A stretch of DNA of 64,000 bases from Comamonadaceae bacterium (GTDB lineage: Bacteria > Pseudomonadota > Gammaproteobacteria > Burkholderiales > Burkholderiaceae_C). Position 1 is the first letter of the stretch. Every line of letters starts with the position of its first letter. The DNA is taken from assembly GCA_004144865.1 (NCBI GenBank), contig SEAY01000004.1:1-64000 (forward strand). Direction: 5' to 3'. A program made the position numbers and the translations under genes. The notes below the pieces were generated by a model. It ran no database searches, was not told the DNA's origin, and saw only the letters and a list, made by a program, of their open reading frames with translations. This document shows, one piece after another, positions 17,127 through 26,642 of the stretch.

Positions 17127-18866
17127 ATGCCCTTCGCCGCTTCACGAACCTTCTGGCGCAGCCTGCCCTGGGCAGCGGCGCTGCTGTTGCTGACCCTGGC
17201 CGCGTCCGCCTTCGCGCAGGACGAGGCCGATCCGCCCTCGCGCGTGGCGCACATGAGCGCTCGCCAGGGCAGCGTGGTCTTCGCGCCGCAGGGCGAAGAG
17301 GAATGGACCGAGCTGCCGCAGAACCGGCCGCTGACCGGCGGCGACCGCATCTGGAGTGATCGCGGCGCGCGCGCCGAGCTGCAGCTGGGCACCGCCACGC
17401 TGCACGTGGACGGCCAAAGCCACCTGGGCTTCAGCGAACTGGACGAGGGCAGCGCGCAGTTCATCCTGCAGCAGGGCACCGTCAACGCGCGCGTGCGTGA
17501 GCTCGCGCCGGGCGAGAACTTCGAGATCGACACGCCCAACCTGGCTTTCCGGGCCTTGCAGTCCGGTGACTACCGCATCGACGTGGATCCGCGCAGCGGC
17601 GAAACGCGCGTGGTGGTGGCGAGCGGACGCGCGGCGCTGTACGGCGAAGGCGGCCAGAGCGTGCAGCTGGCCGCCGGGCAGCAAGGCACTTTCAGCGGTC
17701 GCGCCCTGGCGCAGGTGAACGCGCAGCGGCTCGGCCAGGACGATTTCGGGGCCTGGGCCGCGAGCCGCAACCGCGCGGAGGACCAGGCGATCGCGGGGCG
17801 CTACGTGCCGCGCGGGGTGGTCGGTGCCGCCCAGCTCGACCAGTACGGCACCTGGAGCCAGGACGCGAACTACGGGACCGTCTGGTACCCGCAGGTCGTG
17901 GTGCAGGACTGGGCGCCTTACCGCTACGGCCACTGGTCCTGGGTCGCGCCCTGGGGCTGGACCTGGATCGACGATGCGCCCTGGGGCTTCGCGCCCTTCC
18001 ACTACGGGCGCTGGACGATGATCGGCCCCCGCTGGGCCTGGGTACCGGGACCCATGGCGCCGCGGCCGGTGTATGCGCCGGCGCTGGTGGCGTTCTTCGG
18101 CGACGGCGGCTCCGGCGTGAGCTTCACCATCGGCTCCGGCCCGGGGGTGGGTTGGTATCCGCTCGCCCCCGGCGAAGCCTGGTGGCCGTGGTACCGCACC
18201 TCGCCGCGTTACGTGGGCTACGCCAACCACCGCATCGACCTGCGCGCGCACCCGCGCAACACGCACAACCATGTGTGGCGCCAGCGCCCCTTTGCCATCA
18301 CGGCGGTGCGCGAGGACGATTTCCGCCGCGGCCGGCCGGTGCATCGGCAGTGGCAGCGGGTGGAGCCCGATCGCGTGGGCCGCGCGCGCCTCGACGCCGT
18401 GCCGCAGCGTCCCGACTTCCGCCGCGAGCGCGAGACCCGGGCGCAGCCGCGCCTGCAGGCGGCGCCGCCCGTTGCCGTGCAGCCGCGCGAATGGGCGCGG
18501 CGGGAGGTGCCGCCTGCCGTGCGCGAGCAGTACCGTGCCCAGCGCGAGCAGGATCGGCTGCAATCCGACGCGGAGCGCGACGCGCGCCGGCAGATCCGCC
18601 AGGCCGAGCAGCAGCGCCGCCAGGACGATCCGCGCGTGCAGCAGGAGCGGGTGTATCGCCAGCAGGAGCGCAGCACGGGCGGCTTCGAACGCGAGCGCCG
18701 GCGCGATGGCGACAACGGACGCGGGAATGGCCGCGCCGACCGAGGTGATCGGGGTGATCGAGGTGATCGGGGCGACCGCGGCGGCCGCGCGATCCGGGAC
18801 GACCGGGATGACCGCGGCGGTCGCGGCCAGCGCGACGAGGGCGGGCGGGGTCGCGGCTTCCAGTAA
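17127..18866 (+). CDS. FecR / DUF6600 domain-containing secreted protein
   Basis: 579 residues from the ATG at 17127 (the track uses an upstream TTG). A signal peptide (FWRSLPWAAALLLLTLAASAFAQ) is followed by a FecR-like beta domain (about residues 40-190) and a Trp/Tyr/Pro-rich region with repeated GxWSWVAPWGWTWID and APFHYGRWTMIG motifs typical of DUF6600. The C-terminal third is highly charged (Arg/Gln/Glu-rich) and ends in GDR/GGR repeats, probably disordered. It is likely periplasmic or surface-exposed; the function is unknown. It stands alone between the GntR gene and the convergent EF-G-like gene. Confidence 0.85.
   Translation: MPFAASRTFWRSLPWAAALLLLTLAASAFAQDEADPPSRVAHMSARQGSVVFAPQGEEEWTELPQNRPLTGGDRIWSDRGARAELQLGTATLHVDGQSHLGFSELDEGSAQFILQQGTVNARVRELAPGENFEIDTPNLAFRALQSGDYRIDVDPRSGETRVVVASGRAALYGEGGQSVQLAAGQQGTFSGRALAQVNAQRLGQDDFGAWAASRNRAEDQAIAGRYVPRGVVGAAQLDQYGTWSQDANYGTVWYPQVVVQDWAPYRYGHWSWVAPWGWTWIDDAPWGFAPFHYGRWTMIGPRWAWVPGPMAPRPVYAPALVAFFGDGGSGVSFTIGSGPGVGWYPLAPGEAWWPWYRTSPRYVGYANHRIDLRAHPRNTHNHVWRQRPFAITAVREDDFRRGRPVHRQWQRVEPDRVGRARLDAVPQRPDFRRERETRAQPRLQAAPPVAVQPREWARREVPPAVREQYRAQREQDRLQSDAERDARRQIRQAEQQRRQDDPRVQQERVYRQQERSTGGFERERRRDGDNGRGNGRADRGDRGDRGDRGDRGGRAIRDDRDDRGGRGQRDEGGRGRGFQ
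18742..18777 (+). repeat. 9-bp tandem repeats encoding Gly-Asp-Arg units
   Basis: Four head-to-tail copies of a nine-base unit (G[A/G]GGTGATC and a close variant) encode the RGDRGDRGD part of the upstream protein's tail. Copy number is likely to vary between strains by slippage, changing tail length in frame. Confidence 0.8.
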
Positions 18867-18872
18867 GCCGCG

Positions 18873-20927
18873 TCAGCTGTCGTCGCGCAGCTGGAATTTC
18901 GAGGCGAGCTGCGACTGCACGGTGGGTGGCACCGCCTCGTAGTGGCTGAACGCGATCGTGTAGCGGCCCTGGCCGCCGGTGAGGGAATTCAGCCGCGACT
19001 GGTAACTCGCCAGCTCCGACAGCGGCGCCTGCGCCAGCACGGTCAGCGTGCCGGCCGACGTGGACTGGGTGCCGTTCACCTGTCCGCGGCGCGCCGCGAG
19101 GTCGCCGGTGATGTCCCCCATGTTCTCTTCCGGCGCGGAGATCTCCACGTCCACGATGGGTTCCAGCACGCAGGGACGCGCAGCCTGCACCGCCTCGATC
19201 AGCGCCTTCTTGCCGGCCTGCACGAAGGCGATCTCCTTGCTGTCCACGGTGTGGTGCTTGCCGTCGTACACCGTCACCTTCAGGTCCACCAAGGGATAGC
19301 CGGCCACCACGCCCTGGTCCATCGCGAGGCGCACGCCCTTCTCCACCGCCGGCATGAAGTTGTGCGGGATGGCGCCCCCCTTGACTTCATCCGCGAACTG
19401 GAAGCCGCTGCCGCGCGGCAACGGCTCGATGCGCAGGTACACCTCGCCGAACTGGCCGGCGCCGCCGGTCTGCTTCTTGTGCCGGTGGTGGCCTTCTGCG
19501 TTGCCCATGATGGTCTCGCGGTAGGCAATGCGCGGCGGCCGCGTTTCCACCTGGCAGTTGTGCACCTCGGTCAGGCGCTCCAGCAGCGTGCGCAGGTGCA
19601 GTTCGCCGAGGCCGTACACCACGGTCTCGTTGGTGCTCGCCACATGGTCGACCCGCAGGCACGGGTCCTCGCTCACCAGCTTCTGCAGGATGTCGTGCAG
19701 GCGCTGCTCGTCACCGCGGCGCTTCGGCTCGATCGCGAGGCCGTGCACCGGGACCGGAAACTCCAGCGGCTTCAGGTGGATGTGCGCGTCTTCCGCGGCG
19801 TCGTGCAGCACCGCGTCGAAGTGCAGTTCCTCCACCTTCGCGATGGCGCAGAGGTCTCCCGGCACCGCCTTCGCCACCTCCTTCAGCTCCCTGCCCTGCA
19901 GCATGAAGAGGTGGCCCACCTTGAAAGGGCGGCGGCCATCGCCCACGTAGAGCTGGCTGTCGCGCGTCACCGTGCCCTGGTGCACGCGCAGCACCCCCAT
20001 CTTGCCGACGTAGGGATCCTGCGTGATCTTGAACACGTGCGCGAGCACGTGCCTGGCGGGATCGACCACCGCTTCGATGGGCTTGGCCGCGTCGCCTTCG
20101 CCCTCGAGGAAAGCGGGCGGATTGCTCTCGGTGGGGTCCGGCAGCAGGCGCTCGATCACGTCCAGCAGCTCGGGCACGCCCGCGCCGGTGCGCGAGGACA
20201 CGAAGCAGATCGGCACCAGGTGCCCTTCGCGCAGCGCCTGCTCCAGCGGGGCGTGGAGTTCCGCCGGGTCGACGTCGCCGTCGTTGAGGTAGCGCTCGAC
20301 GAACGCGGCGTCCACCTCCACCACCTGCTCCACCAGCGCGCGGTGCGCCTGCTCCACCGAGGAGAAGTCGGGCGGCGGCCCGTCGTCCTTCATCTTCCAG
20401 AAGCAGTCGAGCACCCGCTCGCCCTTTTGCGACGGCAGGTTGAGGGGCAGGCATTCGCGGCCGAACGCCGCCTGGATCTCGCCCACCAGCGCCTGCAGGT
20501 TCAAGCCCTGCCCGTCGATCTTGTTGACGATGATGATGCGGTCGCGCTCGCGCTGCCTGGCCCACTCCATCATCCGCACCGCCATCGGCTCGATGCCGTT
20601 GGCGGCATTGATCACGATCGCCGCGGTCTCCACCGCCTCCAGCGCGGGCAGTGATTGGCCGAGGAAATCCGGCGCGCCGGGCGTGTCGACGAGGTGGGTG
20701 GTGATGCCCCGGTGCTCGAAGTGCAGCAGGGTCGTGTTGAGCGAGCGGAAGGACCGTTTCTCCATCGGGTCCTGGTCGGACACCGTGGTGCCCTTGTCGA
20801 CGCTGCCGGGGATACCCAACGCCCCGGCCTTCCACAGCAAGGCTTCGGCCAGGCTGGTCTTGCCGGCGGCGCTGGGACCCACGAGGGCCACCGTGCGCCT
20901 TGCGGCGATGTCGCGATGAGTAGCCAC
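18873..20927 (-). CDS. elongation factor G-like translational GTPase (EF-G paralogue)
   Basis: 684 residues from a GTG at 20927 with GGAGGG upstream. The GTPase motifs are present: P-loop GPSAAGKTS, DTPGAPDF, NKIDG. EF-G domains II-V follow, including KGGAIPHNFMPAVEKGVR and the domain V core. The switch I region is not the usual REKERGITI but DPMEKRSFRSLNTTLL, as in divergent EF-G-like proteins of unknown role. It is not the fusA of the str operon, which has no neighbours here. It may act on ribosomes under special conditions. It converges on the FecR protein gene 6 bp away. Confidence 0.85.
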   Translation of the reverse strand: MATHRDIAARRTVALVGPSAAGKTSLAEALLWKAGALGIPGSVDKGTTVSDQDPMEKRSFRSLNTTLLHFEHRGITTHLVDTPGAPDFLGQSLPALEAVETAAIVINAANGIEPMAVRMMEWARQRERDRIIIVNKIDGQGLNLQALVGEIQAAFGRECLPLNLPSQKGERVLDCFWKMKDDGPPPDFSSVEQAHRALVEQVVEVDAAFVERYLNDGDVDPAELHAPLEQALREGHLVPICFVSSRTGAGVPELLDVIERLLPDPTESNPPAFLEGEGDAAKPIEAVVDPARHVLAHVFKITQDPYVGKMGVLRVHQGTVTRDSQLYVGDGRRPFKVGHLFMLQGRELKEVAKAVPGDLCAIAKVEELHFDAVLHDAAEDAHIHLKPLEFPVPVHGLAIEPKRRGDEQRLHDILQKLVSEDPCLRVDHVASTNETVVYGLGELHLRTLLERLTEVHNCQVETRPPRIAYRETIMGNAEGHHRHKKQTGGAGQFGEVYLRIEPLPRGSGFQFADEVKGGAIPHNFMPAVEKGVRLAMDQGVVAGYPLVDLKVTVYDGKHHTVDSKEIAFVQAGKKALIEAVQAARPCVLEPIVDVEISAPEENMGDITGDLAARRGQVNGTQSTSAGTLTVLAQAPLSELASYQSRLNSLTGGQGRYTIAFSHYEAVPPTVQSQLASKFQLRDDS

Positions 20928-21142
20928 GAAAGACCCTCCAGCGAACCCAAGGGAGGACCATCGTACGCACGCCGCGTGCGCATCGCAACGATGGCAGCGC
21001 GGCCGTACTGCGCACCGAGCGCGCTGTCGTCATGCTGCCTCTTCCGTTGACGACTTCCGGCGCGTGTGCGCGTGGGACAACTCCCACAGGCATTGCAGCG
21101 GACACCTACAGAATGTGAGCGCCCGCTCGCTATCCTGCATGG

Positions 21143-21358
21143 ATGCCCGACAGGAAGTTGAATCGACAAGGGGCCAAGCGCGAGTTCGAGGTGGCCTGGT
21201 ACACCAAGGAACTGGGCCGGCCGCTGCAGCGCGAGATGCTGCAACAACAGCTCGCCTTGCTGAGCGAGAGCAGCGCGAACGCGCGCACCGCCAGCCATGG
21301 GGAGGACGCCGCCCCGGAATCGGACCCCGCTCTCCCGCAGCAAGACCGCGCGGGCTGA
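21143..21358 (+). CDS. small hypothetical protein
   Basis: 71 residues: a basic N-terminus (MPDRKLNRQGAKREFE), a helical middle (PLQREMLQQQLALLSE) and an acidic, probably disordered tail. The family is not recognised. Very high G+C at the third codon position, as in neighbouring genes, and the absence of a competing gene support real coding. It stands alone 130 bp before the glutamine-synthetase-like gene. Confidence 0.55.
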   Translation: MPDRKLNRQGAKREFEVAWYTKELGRPLQREMLQQQLALLSESSANARTASHGEDAAPESDPALPQQDRAG

Positions 21359-21488
21359 GCGCGCCTTTCACTTTCATACACACCCGCGCCGTGCGCTGCC
21401 ACGGCGGCGGGCGCTTGCGCCCCACAGCCGCGCGGAACGCTGTCAAGATTGGAACGCACAACGTCCAGTCCCCAGGGAGTCCGCGCCA

Positions 21489-22847
21489 GTGGCCAGCCAG
21501 AACCATCCCGCGCTCGAGAAGCTGAAGAAGAGCGGCGCCGCCAAGGTGAAGGTGGCCGTCAGCGACATCGACGGCATCCTGCGCGGCAAGTACCTGCACA
21601 TCGACAAGTTCGAGGGCGCGGCCGAAGGCGGCTTCGGCTTCTGCGACGTGGTGTTCGGCTGGGACGCGCATGACGTCACCTACGACAACACGAGCGTCAC
21701 CGGCTGGCAGCACGGCTTTCCGGATGCGCTTGCGCGCGTGGACCTCGGCACGGCTCGCAACGTGCCCTGGGACAACGGCGTGCCGTTCTTCCTCGGCGAG
21801 TTCGTAAACGCGGACGGCTCGCCGCATCCCGTGTGCCCGCGCCAGACGCTCAAGCGCGTGCTGGCGCGCGCCGAGAAGCTCGGCTTCCAGCCCATGTGCG
21901 GCATGGAATTCGAGTGGTTCAACTTCCGCGAGACCCCGCATACCTGGGCCGCGAAGAACGGTGCTCCGCCGGAGCCGATCACGCCAGGCATGTTCGGCTA
22001 CTCGCTGCTGCGCATGGCCGACAACCCGGGCTTCTTCAACGCGCTGATGGACGAGATGCTCGCCTTCGACGTGCCGATCGAAGGGCTGCACACCGAGACC
22101 GGGCCCGGCGTCTACGAAGTCGCGATCGGGTTCTCGACCGCGCTGGAGCAGGCCGACCGCGCCATCCTGTTCAAGACCGGCGCGCGCGAGATCGGCAAAC
22201 GCTTCGGCATCATGCCCAGCTTCATGGCCAAGTGGAGCCAGAAGTACCCCGGCTGCAGCGGCCACATCCACCAGAGCCTGTCCGACGGCAAGAAGAACCT
22301 CTTCCACGACGGCAATTCGCCGCGCAAGATGAGCGCGCTCTTCGAGAGCTACCTCGCCGGCCAGGTGGCCTGCATGATGGAGTTCGGGCCCATGCTGTGG
22401 CCCACCATCAACAGCTACAAGCGCCTGGTCGACGGTTTCTGGGCGCCGGTGAAGCCGACCTGGGGCATCGACAACCGCACCGCCAGCTTCCGCGTGCTGG
22501 CCGGCTCGCCCAAGGCGACGCGCCTGGAGACGCGCTGCCCCGGCTCCGACGTCAACCCGTACCTCGCCATGGCCGCCGTCATCGCGGCCGGCATGCACGG
22601 CGTGGAAAAGGGGCTCAAGCTCACCGTGCCGCCGGTCACCGGCACCAACGAGGGCAGCGAGAACGTGCCGCGCGCACCGCGCACCCTGATAGAGACCACG
22701 CGCATCTTCCGCGAATCGCAGGTCGCCCGCGACTGGCTGGGAGACACCTTCGTCGATCACTACGCCGCCACGCGCGAATGGGAATGGCGCCAGTGGCAGG
22801 ATGGCGTGACCGACTGGGAATTGAAGCGCTACTTCGAGATCATCTGA
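21489..22847 (+). CDS. glutamine synthetase-family protein, probable gamma-glutamyl-amine ligase
   Basis: 452 residues from a GTG at 21489 with AGGGAG upstream (the track start at 21297 reads through a non-coding stretch). The catalytic region is clear: the metal/Glu motif CGMEFEWFNF, ETGPGVYEVAI, the His loop in KYPGCSGHIHQSL, and the ATP/Glu-binding TWGIDNRTASFRV and RLETRCPGSDVNPYLAM. It resembles the GlnT/PuuA branch that joins glutamate to amines other than ammonia. It heads a five-gene operon with dehydrogenases and a gamma-glutamyl hydrolase, which supports an amine-utilisation role rather than nitrogen assimilation. Confidence 0.85.
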   Translation: MASQNHPALEKLKKSGAAKVKVAVSDIDGILRGKYLHIDKFEGAAEGGFGFCDVVFGWDAHDVTYDNTSVTGWQHGFPDALARVDLGTARNVPWDNGVPFFLGEFVNADGSPHPVCPRQTLKRVLARAEKLGFQPMCGMEFEWFNFRETPHTWAAKNGAPPEPITPGMFGYSLLRMADNPGFFNALMDEMLAFDVPIEGLHTETGPGVYEVAIGFSTALEQADRAILFKTGAREIGKRFGIMPSFMAKWSQKYPGCSGHIHQSLSDGKKNLFHDGNSPRKMSALFESYLAGQVACMMEFGPMLWPTINSYKRLVDGFWAPVKPTWGIDNRTASFRVLAGSPKATRLETRCPGSDVNPYLAMAAVIAAGMHGVEKGLKLTVPPVTGTNEGSENVPRAPRTLIETTRIFRESQVARDWLGDTFVDHYAATREWEWRQWQDGVTDWELKRYFEII

Positions 22848-23347
22848 TGCTCGTGCGAATGCTGGGACCCGCCGACGCGACCCTGTACCGATCCTTGCGC
22901 CTGCGCGCCCTGCGGGAGCACCCCGATGCTTTCACCTCCAGTTACGCGGAAGACCGCGAGCAGCCCGTGGAGGCCGCGGCGCAGCGGCTCGCGGCCCACC
23001 CTTTCTGGGGCGCGTACCAGCACGCGGAGCTGTACGGCTTCGTCGGCCTCGAGCGCGAACTGCGAGCCAAGAGCCGCCACAAGGCCACGGTGATGGGCAT
23101 GTATGTCGCGCCCGAAGTCGGCGGCCAGGGCGTGGGCCGCGCCCTGCTCGATGCGCTGGTCCGCCACGCGCGCGCCAACGGCCTCGAATCGCTGGTGCTG
23201 ACCGTCACCGAGGGCAATGCCCGCGCCCGACGGCTGTACGAGGCCGCGGGCTTCCGCTCCTTCGGGATCGAGCCCGACGCCGTGCGCGTCGAGGGCCGTT
23301 CCTTCGCCAAGAACCACATGCACCTGGACCTGCGCAGCAACCCATGA
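22847..23347 (+). CDS. GNAT family N-acetyltransferase
   Basis: 166 residues with a standard GNAT fold. The acetyl-CoA site MYVAPEVGGQGVGRALLDALV (motif A, Q/RxxGxG/A) and the C-terminal LYEAAGFRSFGIE are visible. Its start overlaps the upstream stop by one base (TGATG) and its stop overlaps the next start by 4 nt, so it is embedded in the gamma-glutamylation operon. The substrate is unknown; it may acetylate the amine or a pathway intermediate. Confidence 0.88.
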   Translation: MLVRMLGPADATLYRSLRLRALREHPDAFTSSYAEDREQPVEAAAQRLAAHPFWGAYQHAELYGFVGLERELRAKSRHKATVMGMYVAPEVGGQGVGRALLDALVRHARANGLESLVLTVTEGNARARRLYEAAGFRSFGIEPDAVRVEGRSFAKNHMHLDLRSNP

Positions 23348-24477
23348 GCCTCGCCAATTTCTCCTTTCCCACCGCCATCCAGTTCGGGCCCGGCGCCCGC
23401 AAGGAGGTGGCGGCGCATCTGCTGGCGCAGGGCCTGAAGCGCCCGCTGATCGTGACCGACAGGGCCCTGGGCGCCTTGCCGGTGCTGGAGGAATTCCGTT
23501 CCCACCTGCGGGGGCTGGACGTGGCCGTGTTCTCCGGTGTGTTCGGCAACCCGACGGCCAGCCAGGTGATGGCGGGGGCGGCGGCGTTCAAGGCGCACCG
23601 CGCCGATTGCGTGATCGGCTTCGGCGGCGGCGCGGCGCTCGACGTGGCCAAGGTCGTGGGCGTGGCGGCGACGCACGAGGGCGACATCATCGAGTACGTG
23701 TGGGACCACCCGAAGGTGCGCGCGATCGAGAAGGAACTGCCGTACTTCGTCGCGCTTCCGACCACCGCTGGCACCGGATCCGAGGTGGGGCGCTCGTCCG
23801 TCGTGAGCGAGGACGCGACCCACCTCAAGCGCGTGGTGTTCAGCCCGAAGATCCTGGCGCGCAAGGTCTTCGCCGACCCGGAGCTGACGCTGGCGCTGCC
23901 GCCGCACGTGACCGCCGCCACCGGCATGGATGCGCTCACGCACAACATCGAGAGCTATCTCTCGCCGGCGTACCACCCGCTGTGCGACGGCATCGCGCTG
24001 GAGGGCGCGCGCATCGCGGCGCGCTCGCTGCAGCGCGCGGTGCAGGTGCCGGGCGACATCGCCGCGCGCAGCGACATGATGATGGCCTCGATGATGGGGG
24101 CGATCGCGTTCCAGAAGGACCTGGGCGCGGTGCATTCCTGCGCGCATGCGCTCGGCGCCGTCTGCGACCTGCATCACGGCCTGGCCAACGCGCTGATGAT
24201 CGACGCCGTGCTGGAGTGGAACCACGAGCGGGTGCCGGAGAAATTCGAGGAACTGGCCCATGTGTGCCGCGTGCCCGGCGGCGGCAAGGCGTTCGTGCCG
24301 TGGCTGAAGCAGCTCAAGCAGAGCATCGGCATCACCGGCACCTTGTCGTCGCACGGCGTGACGCGCGAGCACTTCCCCAAGCTGGTGGACATCGCGTTCA
24401 AGGACAGCTGCCACCAGACCAACCCCCGTCCGTGCACGGCGCAGGACTTCGAGCGGCTTTTCGCCGCGGCGATGTGA
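23344..24477 (+). CDS. iron-containing alcohol dehydrogenase
   Basis: 377 residues of the group III Fe-ADH family. The NAD site is seen in CVIGFGGGAALDVAK, and the metal ligands in MDALTHNIESYL, SCAHALGAVCDLHHGLANA. It oxidises a primary alcohol to an aldehyde in the cytoplasm. Between a gamma-glutamyl ligase and an aldehyde dehydrogenase, the likely substrate is a gamma-glutamylated amino alcohol. The start overlaps the GNAT stop (ATGA), and the stop overlaps the next start by one base. Confidence 0.92.
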   Translation: MSLANFSFPTAIQFGPGARKEVAAHLLAQGLKRPLIVTDRALGALPVLEEFRSHLRGLDVAVFSGVFGNPTASQVMAGAAAFKAHRADCVIGFGGGAALDVAKVVGVAATHEGDIIEYVWDHPKVRAIEKELPYFVALPTTAGTGSEVGRSSVVSEDATHLKRVVFSPKILARKVFADPELTLALPPHVTAATGMDALTHNIESYLSPAYHPLCDGIALEGARIAARSLQRAVQVPGDIAARSDMMMASMMGAIAFQKDLGAVHSCAHALGAVCDLHHGLANALMIDAVLEWNHERVPEKFEELAHVCRVPGGGKAFVPWLKQLKQSIGITGTLSSHGVTREHFPKLVDIAFKDSCHQTNPRPCTAQDFERLFAAAM

Positions 24478-25247
24478 TGGACCGGCTGAAGATCGGCATC
24501 AGCGCCTGCTTCTTCCACCCGGACGGCGAGCGCAAGGCGGCCCCTTCCAAGACGCTGCTCTGGATCGAGCAGTCGACGGCGCACTGGCTGATGTCCGAAG
24601 GCGCGCTGCCCGTGATGATCCCTTCGCTCGACGGGCCGACCTTCCGCGGCAACGTGACCGCGGCGGACTATGCGCGCGAGCTCGATGGCGTCCTGATGCA
24701 TGGCGGCGCCGACGTCTGGCCGGGCAGCTATGGCGAGGAGCCGCTGCGTCCCGAGTGGCACGGCGACCGCCTGCGCGACGAATACGAAATGGCGCTGGTG
24801 CGCGCCTTCTCCGCCGCCGGCAAGCCCGTGTTCGGCATCTGCCGCGGCGTGCAGCTGATCAACGTGGCCCACGGCGGCACGCTCTACCAGGACATCACCA
24901 CGCAGAAGCCCGGCGCGCGCGTGCACCGTGACGCGGAGATCTACGACCTGAACTTCCACGAGGTGGACGTGCTGCCGGGCACGCGCCTCGCCGGGCTGCT
25001 GAAGGCCGGGCGCCACAGGATCAACAGCGTGCACCACCAGGGCATCAAGGACATCGCGCCCGGCTTCGAGGTGGAGGCCGTTTCCCCCGACGACGGCGTG
25101 ATCGAAGCCATCCGCCATGCGGGCCGGTCCTGGGTGGCCGGCGTGCAGTGGCATCCCGAGTTCCATCGGCCGGAGCTGGGCGTCGTCGACGACACGCCCC
25201 TGCTGCGCGACTTCCTGCATGCCGCCCGTGCGGCCCGCAACCCATGA
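24477..25247 (+). CDS. gamma-glutamyl-gamma-aminobutyrate hydrolase family (class I glutamine amidotransferase-like)
   Basis: 256 residues of the PuuD/peptidase C26 family. The nucleophile elbow is FGICRGVQLINVAHGG with the catalytic Cys, and the His-Glu pair is in VAGVQWHPEFH. The motif VLMHGGADVWPGSY matches the oxyanion region. It hydrolyses the gamma-glutamyl amide of the pathway end product, releasing glutamate. The start overlaps the ADH stop and the stop overlaps the ALDH start (ATGA), so all five genes are coupled. Confidence 0.9.
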   Translation: MDRLKIGISACFFHPDGERKAAPSKTLLWIEQSTAHWLMSEGALPVMIPSLDGPTFRGNVTAADYARELDGVLMHGGADVWPGSYGEEPLRPEWHGDRLRDEYEMALVRAFSAAGKPVFGICRGVQLINVAHGGTLYQDITTQKPGARVHRDAEIYDLNFHEVDVLPGTRLAGLLKAGRHRINSVHHQGIKDIAPGFEVEAVSPDDGVIEAIRHAGRSWVAGVQWHPEFHRPELGVVDDTPLLRDFLHAARAARNP

Positions 25248-26617
25248 CCAACCTCCATGTCCACAACCCGGCGACGGGTGAACTCGTCATCGCCCTGCCG
25301 GCCGATGACGCCGCATCCGTAGCGGCGAAGGCGCAGGCGGCCCGCGCCGCGCAGCCCGCGTGGGCAGCGCGCGGGCTGGAGGACCGCAAGGCCTGCATCG
25401 CCCGTTTTCGCGAAGGCGTCGTGCGCGACCTCGAACAGCTGGCCGCGACCATGACGCGCGAAACCGGCAAGCCGATCCGCATGTCGCGCAACGAGCTCAA
25501 CGGCCTGTTGCCCCGCATCGACTTCTTCCTGGAGCGCACCGGGGAGGCGATCGCGCCCGAGACGGTGTACGACGAGGGCGGGATGCGCGAGCGCATCGAG
25601 CATGAGCCGCTGGGACTGGTTGCGAACGTCTCGGCCTGGAACTATCCGTGGTTCGTGGGCTGCAACGTGATCCTGCCGGCGCTGCTGACCGGCAATGCCG
25701 TGCTGTACAAGCCCTCGGAGTACGCGACGCTCAGCGGGCTGGAGATCGCCCGCCTGCTGCACGAGGCGGGCGTGCCGCGCGACGTGCTGGTGGGCCTGGT
25801 GGGTGCCGGCGAAGTGGGCGCGGCGCTGCTGGAGCAGAAGCTCGATGGCGTGTTCTTCACCGGCTCGCACGCCACCGGCCAGCGCATCGCGCAGGCGGTG
25901 GGCGGCCGCTTTTTGAAGCTGCAGCTGGAGCTGGGCGGCAAGGACCCCACCTACGTGTGCGAGGACGCGGACCCGAAGGCCGCGGCGGAGTCGCTGGCCG
26001 ACGGCGCCATGTACAACACGGGCCAGAGCTGCTGCTCGGTGGAGCGCATCTACGTGCACGAGAAGATCCACGACGCCTTCGTCGATCATTTCGTCGCCGC
26101 GGTGAAGGGCTTCCGCATGGGTGACCCGATGCGCGAGGACACCTACATCGGCGCCATCACGCGCGCGCCGCAGCTCGACGTGCTGGAAGACCAGGTGGAC
26201 GACGCGCTGGCCAAGGGCGCGGCGCTGCTGGTGGGCGGCGAGCGCCGCATCGGCGAAGGCAACTGGTTCGATGCCACCGTGCTGGTGAACGTGGACCACA
26301 CCATGGACGTGATGCGCGAGGAGAGCTTCGGTCCCGTCATCGGCATCCAGAAGGTGCGCGACGACGAACAGGCCGTGCACTGGATGAACGACACGCGCTA
26401 TGGCCTGACGGCGGGCGTGTACACCAAGGACGAGGCGCGCGCCAAGCGCATCCTGTCGCAGGTGCGCGCAGGCACGGTCTACTGGAACTGCTGCGATCGG
26501 GTGAGCCCGCGGCTGCCGTGGAGCGGCGTGGGCGATTCCGGCGTGGGCCTGACGCTGTCGAAGTACGGGATCCAGGCGTTCACTCGGATGAAGGCGTGGC
26601 ACCTGCGTCAGCCCTGA
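25244..26617 (+). CDS. aldehyde dehydrogenase (NAD(P)-dependent)
   Basis: 457 residues from the ATG at 25244 (the track start at 25148 reads back into the hydrolase). ALDH motifs: NVSAWNYPWFVGCNVILPAL, FTGSHATGQRIAQ, the general base Glu in LQLELGGKDP, and the catalytic Cys in NTGQSCCSVERIYV. It would oxidise the aldehyde made by the Fe-ADH to an acid. It is the last gene of the operon and converges on a methyltransferase gene 25 bp away. Confidence 0.93.
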   Translation: MTNLHVHNPATGELVIALPADDAASVAAKAQAARAAQPAWAARGLEDRKACIARFREGVVRDLEQLAATMTRETGKPIRMSRNELNGLLPRIDFFLERTGEAIAPETVYDEGGMRERIEHEPLGLVANVSAWNYPWFVGCNVILPALLTGNAVLYKPSEYATLSGLEIARLLHEAGVPRDVLVGLVGAGEVGAALLEQKLDGVFFTGSHATGQRIAQAVGGRFLKLQLELGGKDPTYVCEDADPKAAAESLADGAMYNTGQSCCSVERIYVHEKIHDAFVDHFVAAVKGFRMGDPMREDTYIGAITRAPQLDVLEDQVDDALAKGAALLVGGERRIGEGNWFDATVLVNVDHTMDVMREESFGPVIGIQKVRDDEQAVHWMNDTRYGLTAGVYTKDEARAKRILSQVRAGTVYWNCCDRVSPRLPWSGVGDSGVGLTLSKYGIQAFTRMKAWHLRQP

Positions 26618-26642
26618 GCACGGCAGTTTCGCCGCGCCGTAC

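Noticed and set aside
18742-18777. Short tandem repeats considered as a CRISPR array
   Set aside because: Units are 9 bp without spacers and lie in frame within a coding tail; no CRISPR repeats or cas genes are in the window.
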